From NCBI GenBank assembly GCA_001953115.1, contig LSSL01001872.1:1-39702 (forward strand): 39,702 bases of DNA, in the 5' to 3' direction. Source of the stretch: Smittium mucronatum (Eukaryota > Kickxellomycota > Harpellomycetes > Harpellales > Legeriomycetaceae). The notes beneath the pieces are model-generated. The model worked only from the letters and a program-made list of their open reading frames with translations, made no database searches and was not told where the DNA came from. Below, piece by piece: positions 1 through 9,620 of this stretch. Positions within the stretch are counted from its first letter, which is position 1. Each line of letters begins with the position of its first letter. The translations under genes and the position numbers were made by a program.

Positions 1-204
1 AGTGCAACGCTGTGCGCTGTCTCCACTACTTGCTAGGAAATCTAATTGAATTAAATATTGAATTATTATGACCCTAAAAAAAGAGGATATAAACAATTAA
101 GCAGCATTTAATTGAGCTAGTATATATAAAGTCAAATAGTGGTGAGAGTGGCTACAGCAAGTTCTTTTTATCAATTCTTTTGAGAATATCATAAACAAAA
201 TGAC
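1..204. other. Left-edge intergenic DNA with a short dispersed repeat
   Basis: No gene is visible downstream of the rhomboid stop codon. Bases 5-30 contain a segment beginning CGCTGTGCGCTGTCTCCACT that recurs with small changes at 14824-14847, so the window edge probably lies inside or beside a dispersed repeat. The rest is AT-rich and unremarkable. Confidence 0.5.
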
Positions 205-1464
205 TTAAAATCTTCTGATGAAAGGTCTGATTCTAAGCCAATAATACGATATTCCGACAATAGCGCCTCCCAAATGGGCTGAACTATCAACCATATTGAC
301 CTAAAAAGTTTTTAAATAAGTATATTAAAAGGCGTGTTTTTAGTGAATATAGTGTAAAAAAAGTGTTTGGATAAATTACCGATCCTTTAGATGAGTTGTA
401 AATATCAAAGGCCACAAACCCGGCTGCTAGTGCCCATGCGGGAACGGGGACCACAAAAAATAGCAAGAATGTAGATCTGGGAAATATTGAGGCATACAAA
501 ATAACGAGGGCATTGATCGCGCCTAATTAAATTAAGGTATTTATAAAATATTAAAAAACCAAAAATCTATATAGTTTTAAAGAGAATATATTACCTGAGC
601 TCCCAACTGAATAAATGTATGGGTTGTATGTCCGATTTGTCCCAGAAATCCATTGTTTTATGTATCCGTTATATGCACAATGAGCAGCTGATGATCCAAG
701 GCATGAAACAATATAGAATGATAAAAACTTGCTGATTCCCAATAATCCAGCAATCTAAAGCCCAAAAAAAAGTGGGTATCACAAGTTTAGTTTGGGGGGT
801 TTTTTAGAAATTTTATTCGGATACAAAGGGGTATTTTAGGGGGGGGGGGATCAGAGAATGAAACGATTTTTTTTTTTTAAATTTTAAAAAGCTGATAAGA
901 TGGAATATTTACCTGAGGCCCAATACTGTAAAGAGCAATAGAATTAATAAGTAAATGAGTCAAGGTGGTATGGCTGAATTCGCTTGTTAAAACTGTCCAA
1001 ATCCTTCCTTCTTTGATATTGTGTAACGAGAGAGCAAAGTTCTTATACATCCAAGCCAGCAACCGAGAATCACCAAAACTTTTTCTTTGCCCGTCAGCAT
1101 ACATCCATATACCAAACACACCCACATTGATCCCGATTATCCCGTAAACAACGCCTTCTGGAGTGAATCTAAATCTTCGATAATTCCCACGTTGAGATCC
1201 CCCGTAACGACTTCGGTCGCTCCAGCTGCCTTTGACACCATAGTCGACTTTACTGTGATTTTCCCACCGTGAATACATTATTCTCTTATTCTCTATTATA
1301 CTAGTTTTCACATTCTCGAGATTTAATGCCCGCACTTTCGCAAAAACCAGTTTTGTTTCTCGCAATGCACTAGAATAAACCTTTGGAATCTGGGTTTTGA
1401 TGCTCATATTCTTCAACGACAGTTTTGCTGGTGCAGAAAATCCCTTCAATGTTAGAACCAACAT
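205..1464 (-). CDS. Rhomboid intramembrane serine protease, mitochondrial Pcp1/PARL type, four exons
   Basis: Exons on the minus strand are 1464-913, 754-595, 522-380 and 300-205, joined by GT-AG introns of 158, 72 and 79 nt. They total 951 nt, or 316 aa, and all junctions keep frame. The first ~90 residues are basic and low in acidic residues, as expected of a mitochondrial presequence. The rhomboid core follows: a membrane segment near residues 101-118, the W-T-V-L-T-S-E-F-S-H region near 155-165, the catalytic motif GSSG at 235-238 (nucleophile Ser237) split by intron 2, and the second catalytic residue His294 in SSAHLGG. The hydrophobic stretch with PVPAWALAAG matches the fungal/mitochondrial subfamily, whose yeast member processes the dynamin Mgm1 in the inner membrane. 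ATG at 1464-1462 is the first in the frame; a later Met20 is a possible alternative. Family and active site are certain; mitochondrial location is inferred. No symbol is given because Pcp1 orthology is not proven. Confidence 0.93.
755..912 (-). other. Intron 1 of the rhomboid gene with an 11-G homopolymer
   Basis: A GT-AG intron between the exon ending in GPQ and the exon starting IAGLLG. On the plus strand it carries an 11-G run at 839-849 followed closely by a long T run, plus a second 6-G run at 794-799. On the transcribed (minus) sense these are C-tracts. The splice sites are supported by the intact rhomboid frame on both sides. Confidence 0.85.
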
Positions 1465-2113
1465 TATCTTTAGCCTCCGTATACTCTAAATGGTTTTCTG
1501 GAAAAAAAAATTAAAAGGTAATTATAAGTTAATAATATCACCTATCTCAAAAAAGATATAGTGAAGTTATTCTAATGAGATAGGAATTCAATTCTTTTCG
1601 ATAGACCAGAATGGATATTTTTTTATTACTAAATTTAACAAATTAACAGCTTAGCAACATTTTCTATGCGTTATTATTTAAGCATTTCATATCTTTGATT
1701 CGGAGAAAACCATTTGTACCATAGAAATATAACAAATTCGAATATTTATTGGCTGCATTTTTATTTTAAAATATCCAATTTATTTTATTCCTGCCCACTC
1801 ATTTTTAAATCAGGGGAACTAAACTTAACTAATATTATACCTGGGAAAAAAAGTTTTTTTAACAATAAAAAGGTATTCATATGGATTATATTATATCAAA
1901 AGTCACTCCATTGTGTTATAGATCTTTGGTCTCCGGAAACGCTCATATGAAGATGCTTTGATAGTCTAATATTAATAAAAAAAACTTTCTAGCGAGGACA
2001 TAGTACCTGCAAATTTATCTTATGAGGTATAAAATGCCATTCCGAAAATTTAGTTTCAAATATAAATCATTTCAGAATTAATAGGGAATGCATCTTTGAA
2101 AAGTTGACCCTTT
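1465..2113. other. Intergenic spacer between MCM9 3' end and rhomboid 5' end
   Basis: This 649-bp AT-rich spacer separates the MCM9 stop codon (2114) from the rhomboid start (1464), both genes being on the minus strand. It must hold the MCM9 3' UTR and the rhomboid promoter and leader. A 78-codon plus-strand open frame at 1714-1950 has no recognisable domain and is treated as chance. I see no clear TATA box or polyadenylation signal that could be assigned with confidence. Confidence 0.5.
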
Positions 2114-5100
2114 CTATTTTAAATCATTCAAGTTCAACATATTCAAAATCTTTTTTTCGTATCTCACGTACTCATTGTTTGGATTTGATGGAAACACGGT
2201 ATGTAGTGCATCTGCCAAGTTGAGAACGTTTTCTTCATCTGGTAATTTAGTTCCCGAGCTTTGGAACAATGGTCCTGAGCTCATCAAAGATGCTTCCATA
2301 ACCATAACTGTCACAATGGCATCCTGTTTTGTAACTTTATCTCTTGCCATTAAACGGGCATGAGCCTGCGAAATCCGAATCAAGCTCTCAAGAAGCCGTA
2401 TTGTCGTACGAGCTGCACTGCGAGTGTCTGCTTTCCTCTGCAACTGATAATATTTCGTTAAAATCTTTTCGCTTTCTTCTGTGGATACAGGTTTGAATTG
2501 GTTTTTTACCCATGCTATATATTGCTGCAGTTGAACAAACGAAAACTTCCCATTATTCTTGGTAGCCAATGATGCTGCTTGTGTTGAGTTTTGGAAAGTA
2601 TTAGAATTGGTCTCTTCATGGTTTTCACTATAGCCTCTTCCACTAAAAGTTTGGGTCGACCCCGTCGTCAAATCACTTCTTCCGTTAATTAGTTGAGATT
2701 TAAGCAAATGCGATCCTCGCTTTGTTGGAGTAGCAGGATTCTGCCCTTGAGTTTGTAAAATTGGCTGAGTTTCACATTGAATGTCGAATGACCTTTCTTC
2801 TTCATTTAGAATGAATGAAGAAACTCTCCGGTCCCAGGCTTCATTTTGAGAATCCAGTAATATCAGCACTATATCAAATCGACTAAGTAAAGGGCTAGCA
2901 AGGGCGACATTTACTGTAATGCTTTGTTCAGAATCATACTTTCCTTTTGGGTTTGTGGCAGCAAGTACTGAACATCGTGCATTCAGGTTGATAATCATAC
3001 CTATAAAGTGATAGCAGTAAAAATTCACTCTAAACTTTTAATAATAACCCAAACAGAAATCAAGGAAAAAAATATCTAGTCTTGACATATATATATATAC
3101 ATATTATCAAGAATTTTTAAAATTTGTAAATAGAGAATAAGAAAGTCGAGAATTTGGCTTTGGCTTTGAAATAAAAAAAAAACTTGCCTGCTTTAGCGCC
3201 TGATACTGATTGTTGTTCCATGGCTTCATGGACAGCTATTTTCTCCGATTCTCTGATGCTATTGAATTCATCAATACAACAAACCCCTCTATCAGCCAAA
3301 ACAAGAGCACCTGCCTCGAGCATCCACTCACCGCCGTCTTTCACAGCAGCTACAGTAAGCCCCGCACTTGTGGACCCAACTCCAGTTGTTAATACCGACC
3401 TAGGGGATATTTTTGCGGCATAATTTAAAAATTGAGATTTAGCTGTTCCCGGATCCCCAACAAGCAACATGTGGGTTTCACCCCTAACTTTCAGCCCAGA
3501 TCCATCCTGTTTTCCAACTCCGCCGATGAGCATTAATACAACGGCCAACTTCACTATATACAGCCCGTACACTTGCGGACAAAAACTAGAGATGATTAAA
3601 TCTCTAAAATAAATATAATGTTATTAATAAATACTGGAGTATGATATTAGTGATATATTCCCTACCTCCCAGCAATGGGATCATCCCGGTATTGATACCA
3701 ATGGCTTCTAAAAAATTGCTTCATTTCGTTTGTTACACCGAAAAACTGATCTTGACTATTATGAACAGAAATGCTGTTTGCAACAAGAGATAAAGATATT
3801 TCAGGTCTGGTATTTTCTACAAGAGCCCTCCATCTCCTAATTGTAGTCCCAACTATAGTTACATGATCGCCGGATTTGGCTATATCTACCAAGTCTCTTT
3901 GCAGGATTACTGATATAGATCTGGGGATTGAGCCAACCATTAATCTATTGGGTTGCTCCTGAATCTATAATTTTTATGTGAAAAAATAACAACAGAGGTT
4001 AGTTTAATTTGATAAAAACGAAAATATTCTTATGAAGCATAGATTAGTAAGAAAGCTGGGACTTTGTGGGTTTTGAAGTAGAAAATGAGTACCTTTATTT
4101 CTTGATAATCGATGCATTCATTCAGCCCACCCTCTGAAAATAAGTATTTCTAATTTAGATATATTTTAAAAGAATAGAAATGATGCTAAATACCAGAGTT
4201 TGAAGAAACAGGAGCAAAAGTTTTGCCATTGCAGTTTTCGGGAGAAGCTGTACAACGAACCGGCTTGGGAATGAAGTTGTATTGATCAATCTCAGCTTTA
4301 ACTTCCATAAATTTGTTGCATTTTGTACAACGATATACTCGCTTAGTTTCCATCATTTTAATTGCGCTCATTCTATTTTTTAAAGCAAAGCAAAATACAT
4401 TAAATATATTGAAGCCAGAATAGAGTTTATAAGACAGAAAAGCAACAGGTTTAACCTAGTAACAGTTCCTGAAAAACTAATTAATTTTCCAACGTCGATT
4501 GATGTTGGGACAGAAGTTTTTTGGATTGTGTGATGATTTGGCAAACTAATTTAAAAATAATAACAGGGATAAGAATTCCTTGGCCAAATTTAAATAATAA
4601 TAAGAGAATCATAAATTGATTGTTACTTTGTAATTCTGACAGATATTGAGGATTTATTAACATAACTATTTCTGAGGTCTAATTCACTAGATATTTGCAT
4701 TTGTGCTGCAATTGCACTCTTGTCTAAAAGCTCAAAATACTGATTGGGGTATTCCATGAGTTTTGAAGCTAATATGGGATCAAATTCTATAAGCAAATGC
4801 ATACTATATTTAATTTTTAAAAAAAATTGTAAAAATTCAAATGATATAAAAAACAGCACTTGGAGAGATATGAAGTCATCTTACTCAACATTTATGGAAT
4901 AATGAGCGCCTTCATCTTCTTCAAATAGGATTTCTGAAAGTTTGTCGTGATAAACTTGTTTTAAGAATGTGATGAAATAGTTGAAATCTAAAGGGTAGAA
5001 AAATGTAAGGAAATAAGAAAAGTTGAATCTATATTTTTAAAAATAATAAATGGAAATATGTTAGGAAAACAGATATAGTCCATTGAAATCGTGATTTACC

Positions 5101-5130
5101 TATTCTTGAGACATCCTCATCTTGTTCCAT
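2114..5130 (-). CDS. MCM9: DNA helicase MCM9, nine exons, complete
   Basis: Minus-strand exons: 5130-5100, 4987-4885, 4803-4627, 4545-4456, 4372-4194, 4133-4093, 3964-3666, 3603-3188, 3000-2114. They sum to 2223 nt (740 aa) with no frame break. The N-terminal MCM domain contains a zinc finger (Cys149, Cys152, Cys174, Cys181). The AAA+ core has Walker A GDPGTAKS (356-363), Walker B CCIDEF (415-420), sensor 1 AATNP (459-463) and arginine finger SRFD (485-488). The lid region with [15 protein letters not shown] and AHARLM is diagnostic of MCM9 rather than MCM2-7. MCM9 pairs with MCM8 in a helicase acting in homologous recombination and interstrand crosslink repair. The protein lacks the long C-terminal tail of vertebrate MCM9 and has a Ser/Thr/Asn-rich linker around residues 535-590. 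The start ATG at 5130-5128 is the only reasonable one, in a 31-nt first exon. The weakest junctions are the small exons 1 and 6. Confidence 0.93.
3001..3187 (-). other. GC-AG intron (intron 8) of MCM9
   Basis: The upstream exon ends in AAAGCAG and the intron begins GCAAGT, not GT; it ends TTTATAG before the exon that starts GTATGATT. Joining them gives [13 protein letters not shown], which matches the conserved MCM9 sequence at this point. A GT-based alternative a few bases downstream breaks the frame. The flanking donor (AG|GCAAGT) is otherwise a perfect match to U1, as expected for functional GC donors. All other introns in the three genes appear to be GT-AG. Confidence 0.8.
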
Positions 5131-6164
5131 TTCCGAATTTTTTATAGTTATGCGATGAAAGTTCTTTTAAAGGCTATGGTTGTGATTATGGTGTGAAAAA
5201 ATAAATAAATTTTTTTAGGATTTAGCTAAACAAAAATTTGCGATAAATTAAACAGTAGTCATATAATTTCTATAAAAGGATATGACATCTCTAATTTTAA
5301 GTCGCAATTTATTTTACATGTAAATAAACATCAATATTTAAATGCTTCAATCAATATTTTTAAAAATTCCAAAAACTGCTAAAATAATATTAATATACTG
5401 TCTGGCGGCCTATTAAAGATCTTAGAATGGCGAATGAATTTCCATTGGTTATGAAGTGCTGCAAAAATACAAAATAGTACTGAAAAAAATTCCAAGACAA
5501 ACTTCTGGATTTGTAAAATGAATAGTTTACAAAGTGAAATTTTCATTTAGGATTATAACACATTTTTTTACCAACGAGATCCAAACTCCCCTGGTTATTT
5601 TGACCTTTTATTGAAATGATTTATGCCAAGTTTTTTAAATAAACCAAAAAGGTATGAACCTATTTGTGTAATTGATCATATTGGTATTTAATAACCCCTT
5701 CCTCCCCGAAAAAAAGATAAACCCTTTGGCGCAGCTTGATAAAACAAGAAATGAAATTTTTAAGGCAAGAATATTTGAAATCCAATTCGGCACCATATCG
5801 CAAAAGTGTAACAAAATCTCTAGCACTGATCTACTCCTTAAGTAATGATCTTGTTGGGTTCTATCATTGCAATAGGGAAACTGGGTGGCTTAACACGGCT
5901 TAAGCGATTTATTTAGTTAAATTATGATTTTTGTATCCAGATGACATGATATTCTGGTAACTCATCGCAATAAAATTAGGAGTAAAAATAGTGCTTTTAT
6001 TATGGAGTTATACAATTGATTAGATTGAGTATAGGTCCTAATCAGAAAAATAATTTTTTGAATTCTGGGGTGGGGGGTATCACAAAGTGTTCATTCAAAA
6101 AATATAAAAGTATTCTAAAAATGATATTAAAAAGTTTAAAAAGATTATTTTTAAAAAAAAAATC
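5131..6164. other. AT-rich intergenic region upstream of MCM9, no gene seen
   Basis: About 1 kb with no supported coding region. The first ~150 bp upstream of 5130 should hold the MCM9 promoter. A 63-codon minus-strand frame at 5635-5826 and the start of an 86-codon plus-strand frame at 6016 show no recognisable domain. A G-run of the form GGGGTGGGGGG lies at 6067-6077. Confidence 0.45.
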
Positions 6165-6370
6165 AATCCTACGCCTCTCGGCCGCTTTAACGGCTCCGTA
6201 TCCACCGGTCATTAGTTATAAGGCTGGTGAATCACTTATACTTTTTAGTAAAAGCGATCAGTCAACACGGATATAGCCCGAAAACCGAGCTGTGCTCAAT
6301 TCGAAATTTGGATCGGCGGTGCCAGCGCGGAGCTGGCTTAAAGATTTTCTAGACCCCCCCCCCTATAAGG
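6165..6370. repeat. GC-richer island with a hairpin and a C10 tract, possible element remnant
   Basis: This ~200-bp segment is clearly richer in G+C than its surroundings. It contains a perfect 6-bp stem GCCAGC / GCTGGC (6321-6326 and 6332-6337) with a 5-nt loop, and ends with a run of ten C (6354-6363). It has no recognisable coding content. The contrast with the flanks suggests an inserted element or a structured noncoding sequence rather than ordinary spacer. Confidence 0.35.
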
Positions 6371-6442
6371 AGTTTTCCAGCTATTTCCAACAGAAATTAA
6401 TTAGTGACAAAAATAAATTTCTAAATTTTTTTATCAGTGAGA

Positions 6443-6958
6443 TCAAGAACCGTCCGATTTTCTGGAATCTGATTGAATTTCATCAAACACATTAAGAATT
6501 ATGCGATCAAATTTCTCTATTGAAGGCCTATTGCAGCAGGGAAAAAAGGATTTAAATTTTTCAGATCTAATTTTTGAGTTTGCCAATCTCCGTGCTGTCA
6601 AGAAGCTGTTCATTATCACCTTTTCAATGTCTTGGATAACCAGCTTCAGAATAGGATGAATGACTATGAGATCGATCCAGTTCCCTTTATCTTTTATTTT
6701 TCGATCCTGGGACCGGTGGTGTGTTTTGGATCGTTTGTTTTTTTTGTTTTCATTTGGCCAATGACTCTCCAGTTTGATCAGCTTCATTTTTTTTACGATT
6801 TTTTTTATGAAAATCTGGAACTCCCTGAGATCCAGGTTGGCTTTTTTGATTTCATTGTGTTTCTTATAGAATCGGCTATCTATTTTTTTGAATGAATCAC
6901 TTGTGGGATGCACGCTCACATTCTGTGCTTGTCTTAATGAACATAGATTGTATCTCTA
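6443..6958 (-). CDS. Open reading frame of unknown function, lacking an N-terminal ATG (possible element fragment)
   Basis: An open frame of about 170 codons runs from a stop at 6956-6958 to a stop at 6443-6445 on the minus strand. There is no ATG near its beginning: the first candidate is a GTG at 6919, and the first Met is well inside (MKLIKLES). The translation is rich in Lys, Arg and Ile, with a basic stretch around PNENKKNKRSKTHHRSQDRK and a Cys pair (FFPCCNRP) near the C-terminus. I recognise no domain. Local base composition is less AT-biased than the flanks, which partly explains the open length. It could be an internal exon, a decayed transposon ORF, or chance. Its neighbours are repeat-like sequences, favouring a transposon remnant. 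Confidence 0.22.
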
Positions 6959-7150
6959 ACCCTTCCCTATTTCCATCCACGGCGGCGTTTCGGCTAGCTT
7001 CAGTTGCTACCCGATTGATTTATTAACTGAAATTTGTATAGGGATGCACCTAGCCTCATTCTTTTCAAATTTCTCTTCCATTACAGCCAACGGGTTTTAG
7101 TACTAAGATAATGAACCTGATTTTCAGTTCAATAAGCACATGGGTTTATT
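6959..7150. other. Intergenic, no gene seen
   Basis: This short interval contains a GC-richer patch (about 6975-7015) with no open frame or recognisable motif. It leads directly to the TTAA boundary of the first MITE. Confidence 0.4.
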
Positions 7151-7322
7151 TTAATCCTTTCAGGACCGAAAGTGAAAAAATGGCTTTCATTCGTTTGTTC
7201 AATGTTTATGTTAGATTGAGAATATTTGCATACCATTGGATATAACCGGAATTTGGGCCAATTGTAATTTGTAATACGCGAAAATGTAGGTGGTGCAGGA
7301 ATTTGGGCCCGGAAAGGCTTAA
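7151..7322. mobile_element. MITE copy 1, 164 bp, TTAA target-site duplication (piggyBac-like ends)
   Basis: TTAA at 7151-7154 and TTAA at 7319-7322 bracket a 164-bp body (7155-7318). The left end reads TCCTTTCAGGACC and the reverse complement of the right end reads GCCTTTCCGGGCC, a ~13-bp imperfect terminal inverted repeat. An exact TTAA duplication with ends rich in CCTTTC is the hallmark of piggyBac-type elements. There is no coding capacity, so it would be mobilised in trans. The motif GGAATTTGGGCC occurs twice inside (about 7249 and 7299). A 66-codon minus-strand frame over it is chance. Confidence 0.75.
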
Positions 7323-8270
7323 AAATACATTTGCAGCAAAAAAAGCATTTGATACCTTTGATTTATCGTGCTTTATAGTATCTAAGATGCTCCATTGGCT
7401 ATTCATAATATATCACAACTACAGGCATTATTCTGCCCCTGCTATAGCTCAACTTTGAACTGTGTCAGGACTATTGGTGTGCTACCAATTCACATGCTGG
7501 ACATTTCGTATACTTTTTCACCAATAAATAGAAAAAATTAAGATTTAAATTTTTTGATGCATAATTTTAAGAAATAGCCAAATTTCATTTGTCAATACAA
7601 ACATAATCATTCGAAATAATAGGTTGAAAATTAGGCGAAATGGTAGTATACAAATAGTCATGGCACCTTTGAACAGTTATATCATTTGGCCAATCAAAGA
7701 CTGTATTCATGACTACACACTTTTTGGCGTTGAACCCTGGTTCTAAGGCCAATATTTTGCTATTAATTGGTTGTAGCTTTTACATGGGATGTTTTCTTTG
7801 AGAGCGGACACTTCTCTAATAGATGTTTACTGCTTCCCTAATCCGGAAATTTTTGAAAAAGATAAAATATTTATTTATTGGTTAGTTCAAATTTATTTTT
7901 GCTAGAAGAAATTTCCTATTGGCAAAATATGGAAACTTTATTAGCCACAGTATGATTTTTTATTTTTATTTTTATTGGCTTTGTTTTGATTAAATTTTAT
8001 ATCGATCAATGATTTACATATTAAAAAAAAGTCTGATCTCTGTAATGTGACTGAAGAACTACAATTAATCTCACCTAATTTTTGCCCAATAAAAAGTTAA
8101 TGCTGAAAAATCAACAAAAATATGAATTTTTTGCAAAAATACTTTGGTTTTACAGGATGGCATTTTTTATATTCAGAGGTTTAATAGGTTTAAAAATTAG
8201 TCGAAATGTTCTGTGGATCCTCAGTCCTAATACAGATCGAGCTTCATTAACTATCGTTAGGCGGTTGGAG
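7323..8270. other. Intergenic interval between MITE copies, no gene seen
   Basis: About 950 bp of AT-rich sequence. The only open frame of note, 71 codons at 8082-8297 (plus), ends in the inverted repeat beside MITE copy 2 and has no recognisable domain. No RNA gene or further copy of the MITE ends is visible. Confidence 0.4.
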
Positions 8271-8336
8271 GGAAATAACACTATGAGAGATTCTTAAGGC
8301 CATCAGACACTTGTCCTATAAATGTCTGTTATTTCC
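8271..8336. repeat. 10-bp perfect inverted repeat, 66-bp span
   Basis: GGAAATAACA at 8271-8280 is matched by TGTTATTTCC at 8327-8336, with a 46-nt spacer that itself has a weaker nested pairing (AGACA / TGTCT). It ends only three bases before the left boundary of MITE copy 2. It could be a very small foldback element or a second set of ends from a nested insertion. Confidence 0.5.
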
Positions 8337-8339
8337 TTT

Positions 8340-8510
8340 CTAACTCTTTCAGGGCCAATGATATAAAAAATGGCATTCACTTTTCATTCGATGCTGATAT
8401 TTGCAGAATAAAATTTGTGTATTATTATGTAAACTTACAAATTAAACCAATTGAAGCGGTTATTTCACACTATTAGGAGTGAATCATAAATTTGGGTCTG
8501 AAGGGGTTAA
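8340..8510. mobile_element. MITE copy 2, 163 bp, degenerate TTAA duplication
   Basis: The body is 8344-8506, only one base different in length from copy 1. Right flank is TTAA (8507-8510); left flank is CTAA (8340-8343), a one-base decay. The left end CTCTTTCAGGGCC aligns over 13 positions with copy 1, and the reverse-complemented right end is CCCCTTCAGACCC. A shared internal block (AAAAAATGGC then TTCA) follows the left end in both copies. The central parts have diverged strongly, so the family is old or the copies are from different subfamilies. Confidence 0.7.
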
Positions 8511-9620
8511 AGGGTCAAAGCAATGTGCAGTAAATGTCACCATTTATCATTCGCCATAATGTTATTCTTTGGATGCTTGCAATATTGGCGTAATATTATT
8601 AATCATCACTTAGAAACCGATGGGGTATACAAATAAGAAATTTTTTTTGTAGACCAGATTTTTTATTCATTGGCATTATATGGACTGATATCACCACTAA
8701 ACCAACTAGTATAAGAAATTACATAAAAAAATCTATTAAAAACTTCAATTTTTAATTGTCCAATAGATGATACACATTATTATGTGCATATTTCTTAATT
8801 TAGAAAGTGGTAAAAATTTAACCAGGAGGCGTCCGCTTTTAATGAGAATCTTACAATTAAGATTGACTAGTATTTGGGTTTCGCTGTGAACTATACTTGT
8901 GGGTTTTTTTATTTATGACATCAGATTTTATTGACAGTTTATGCCGGACGTTTTTGAGCAATACAGTCCAAAGAATTATCATCCGGAAAAGATAACTTAC
9001 CTTTGTCTCCAACTGCCAATAGGTTTTATGGATCGAGGAACGAGGAGTTCTCTTTTTTTATTTTTTGGTGAATTAATTATTATTGTATCCAAATTTATGG
9101 AAAATACCAATTTAGAACCTTTTTTATCATAAAAAAATTGATCAATGGCCTTCAGTTGGTCGGTTATTTTCCATTTATGAGATTTAGTGACTCGTATAAT
9201 TAATCAAGAACCGCCCAATTGTATACTGGACGAGTTATTTTTTGAAGTGAATATTAAGTTGGATTAACATATAGTAGGTTTGATTCAGCGAATAATCATT
9301 TTATTTCTTAGCTCTTTTAAGACCGGCTGACTAAATCGAACCATATGTACCTCCAATAACATATCGCTTGTAAACTTTACAGTGTAAAAAATTATATTTT
9401 ATTGGGTAAATTGTTTTAATCGATAAATAGTTTCTCAAATATATCGAATCGGAGCATGCAAAAGATTTAGTGTATGAAGTTTACTAAATATTTACGGCTA
9501 TAGTAAGCTGAGAACGTTTAGACTTATAACTAGTTCAAGTTCGTTTTTTTCTTAGGCTTTACAACTCAATTTCATATCCTTTATCGTTTTTCATACTCCA
9601 ATAAACCTAAATTAAGCATC
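8511..9620. other. Intergenic region and THR4 promoter/leader
   Basis: About 1.1 kb with no supported gene; a 63-codon frame at 8941-9132 is unrecognised. At 9203 a segment starting ATCAAGAACCG resembles one at 6442, a possible dispersed-element end. Just upstream of the threonine synthase ATG, a pyrimidine tract ending CTTAG (about 9545-9555) looks like a 3' splice site, so a leader intron is possible. This cannot be confirmed without transcripts. Confidence 0.4.

Noticed and set aside
965..1272. Plus-strand frames of 60-61 codons
   Set aside because: They are antisense shadows of rhomboid exon 1.
3184..3423. Plus-strand frames of 60-79 codons over MCM9 exon 8
   Set aside because: They are antisense shadows of the conserved AAA+ core.
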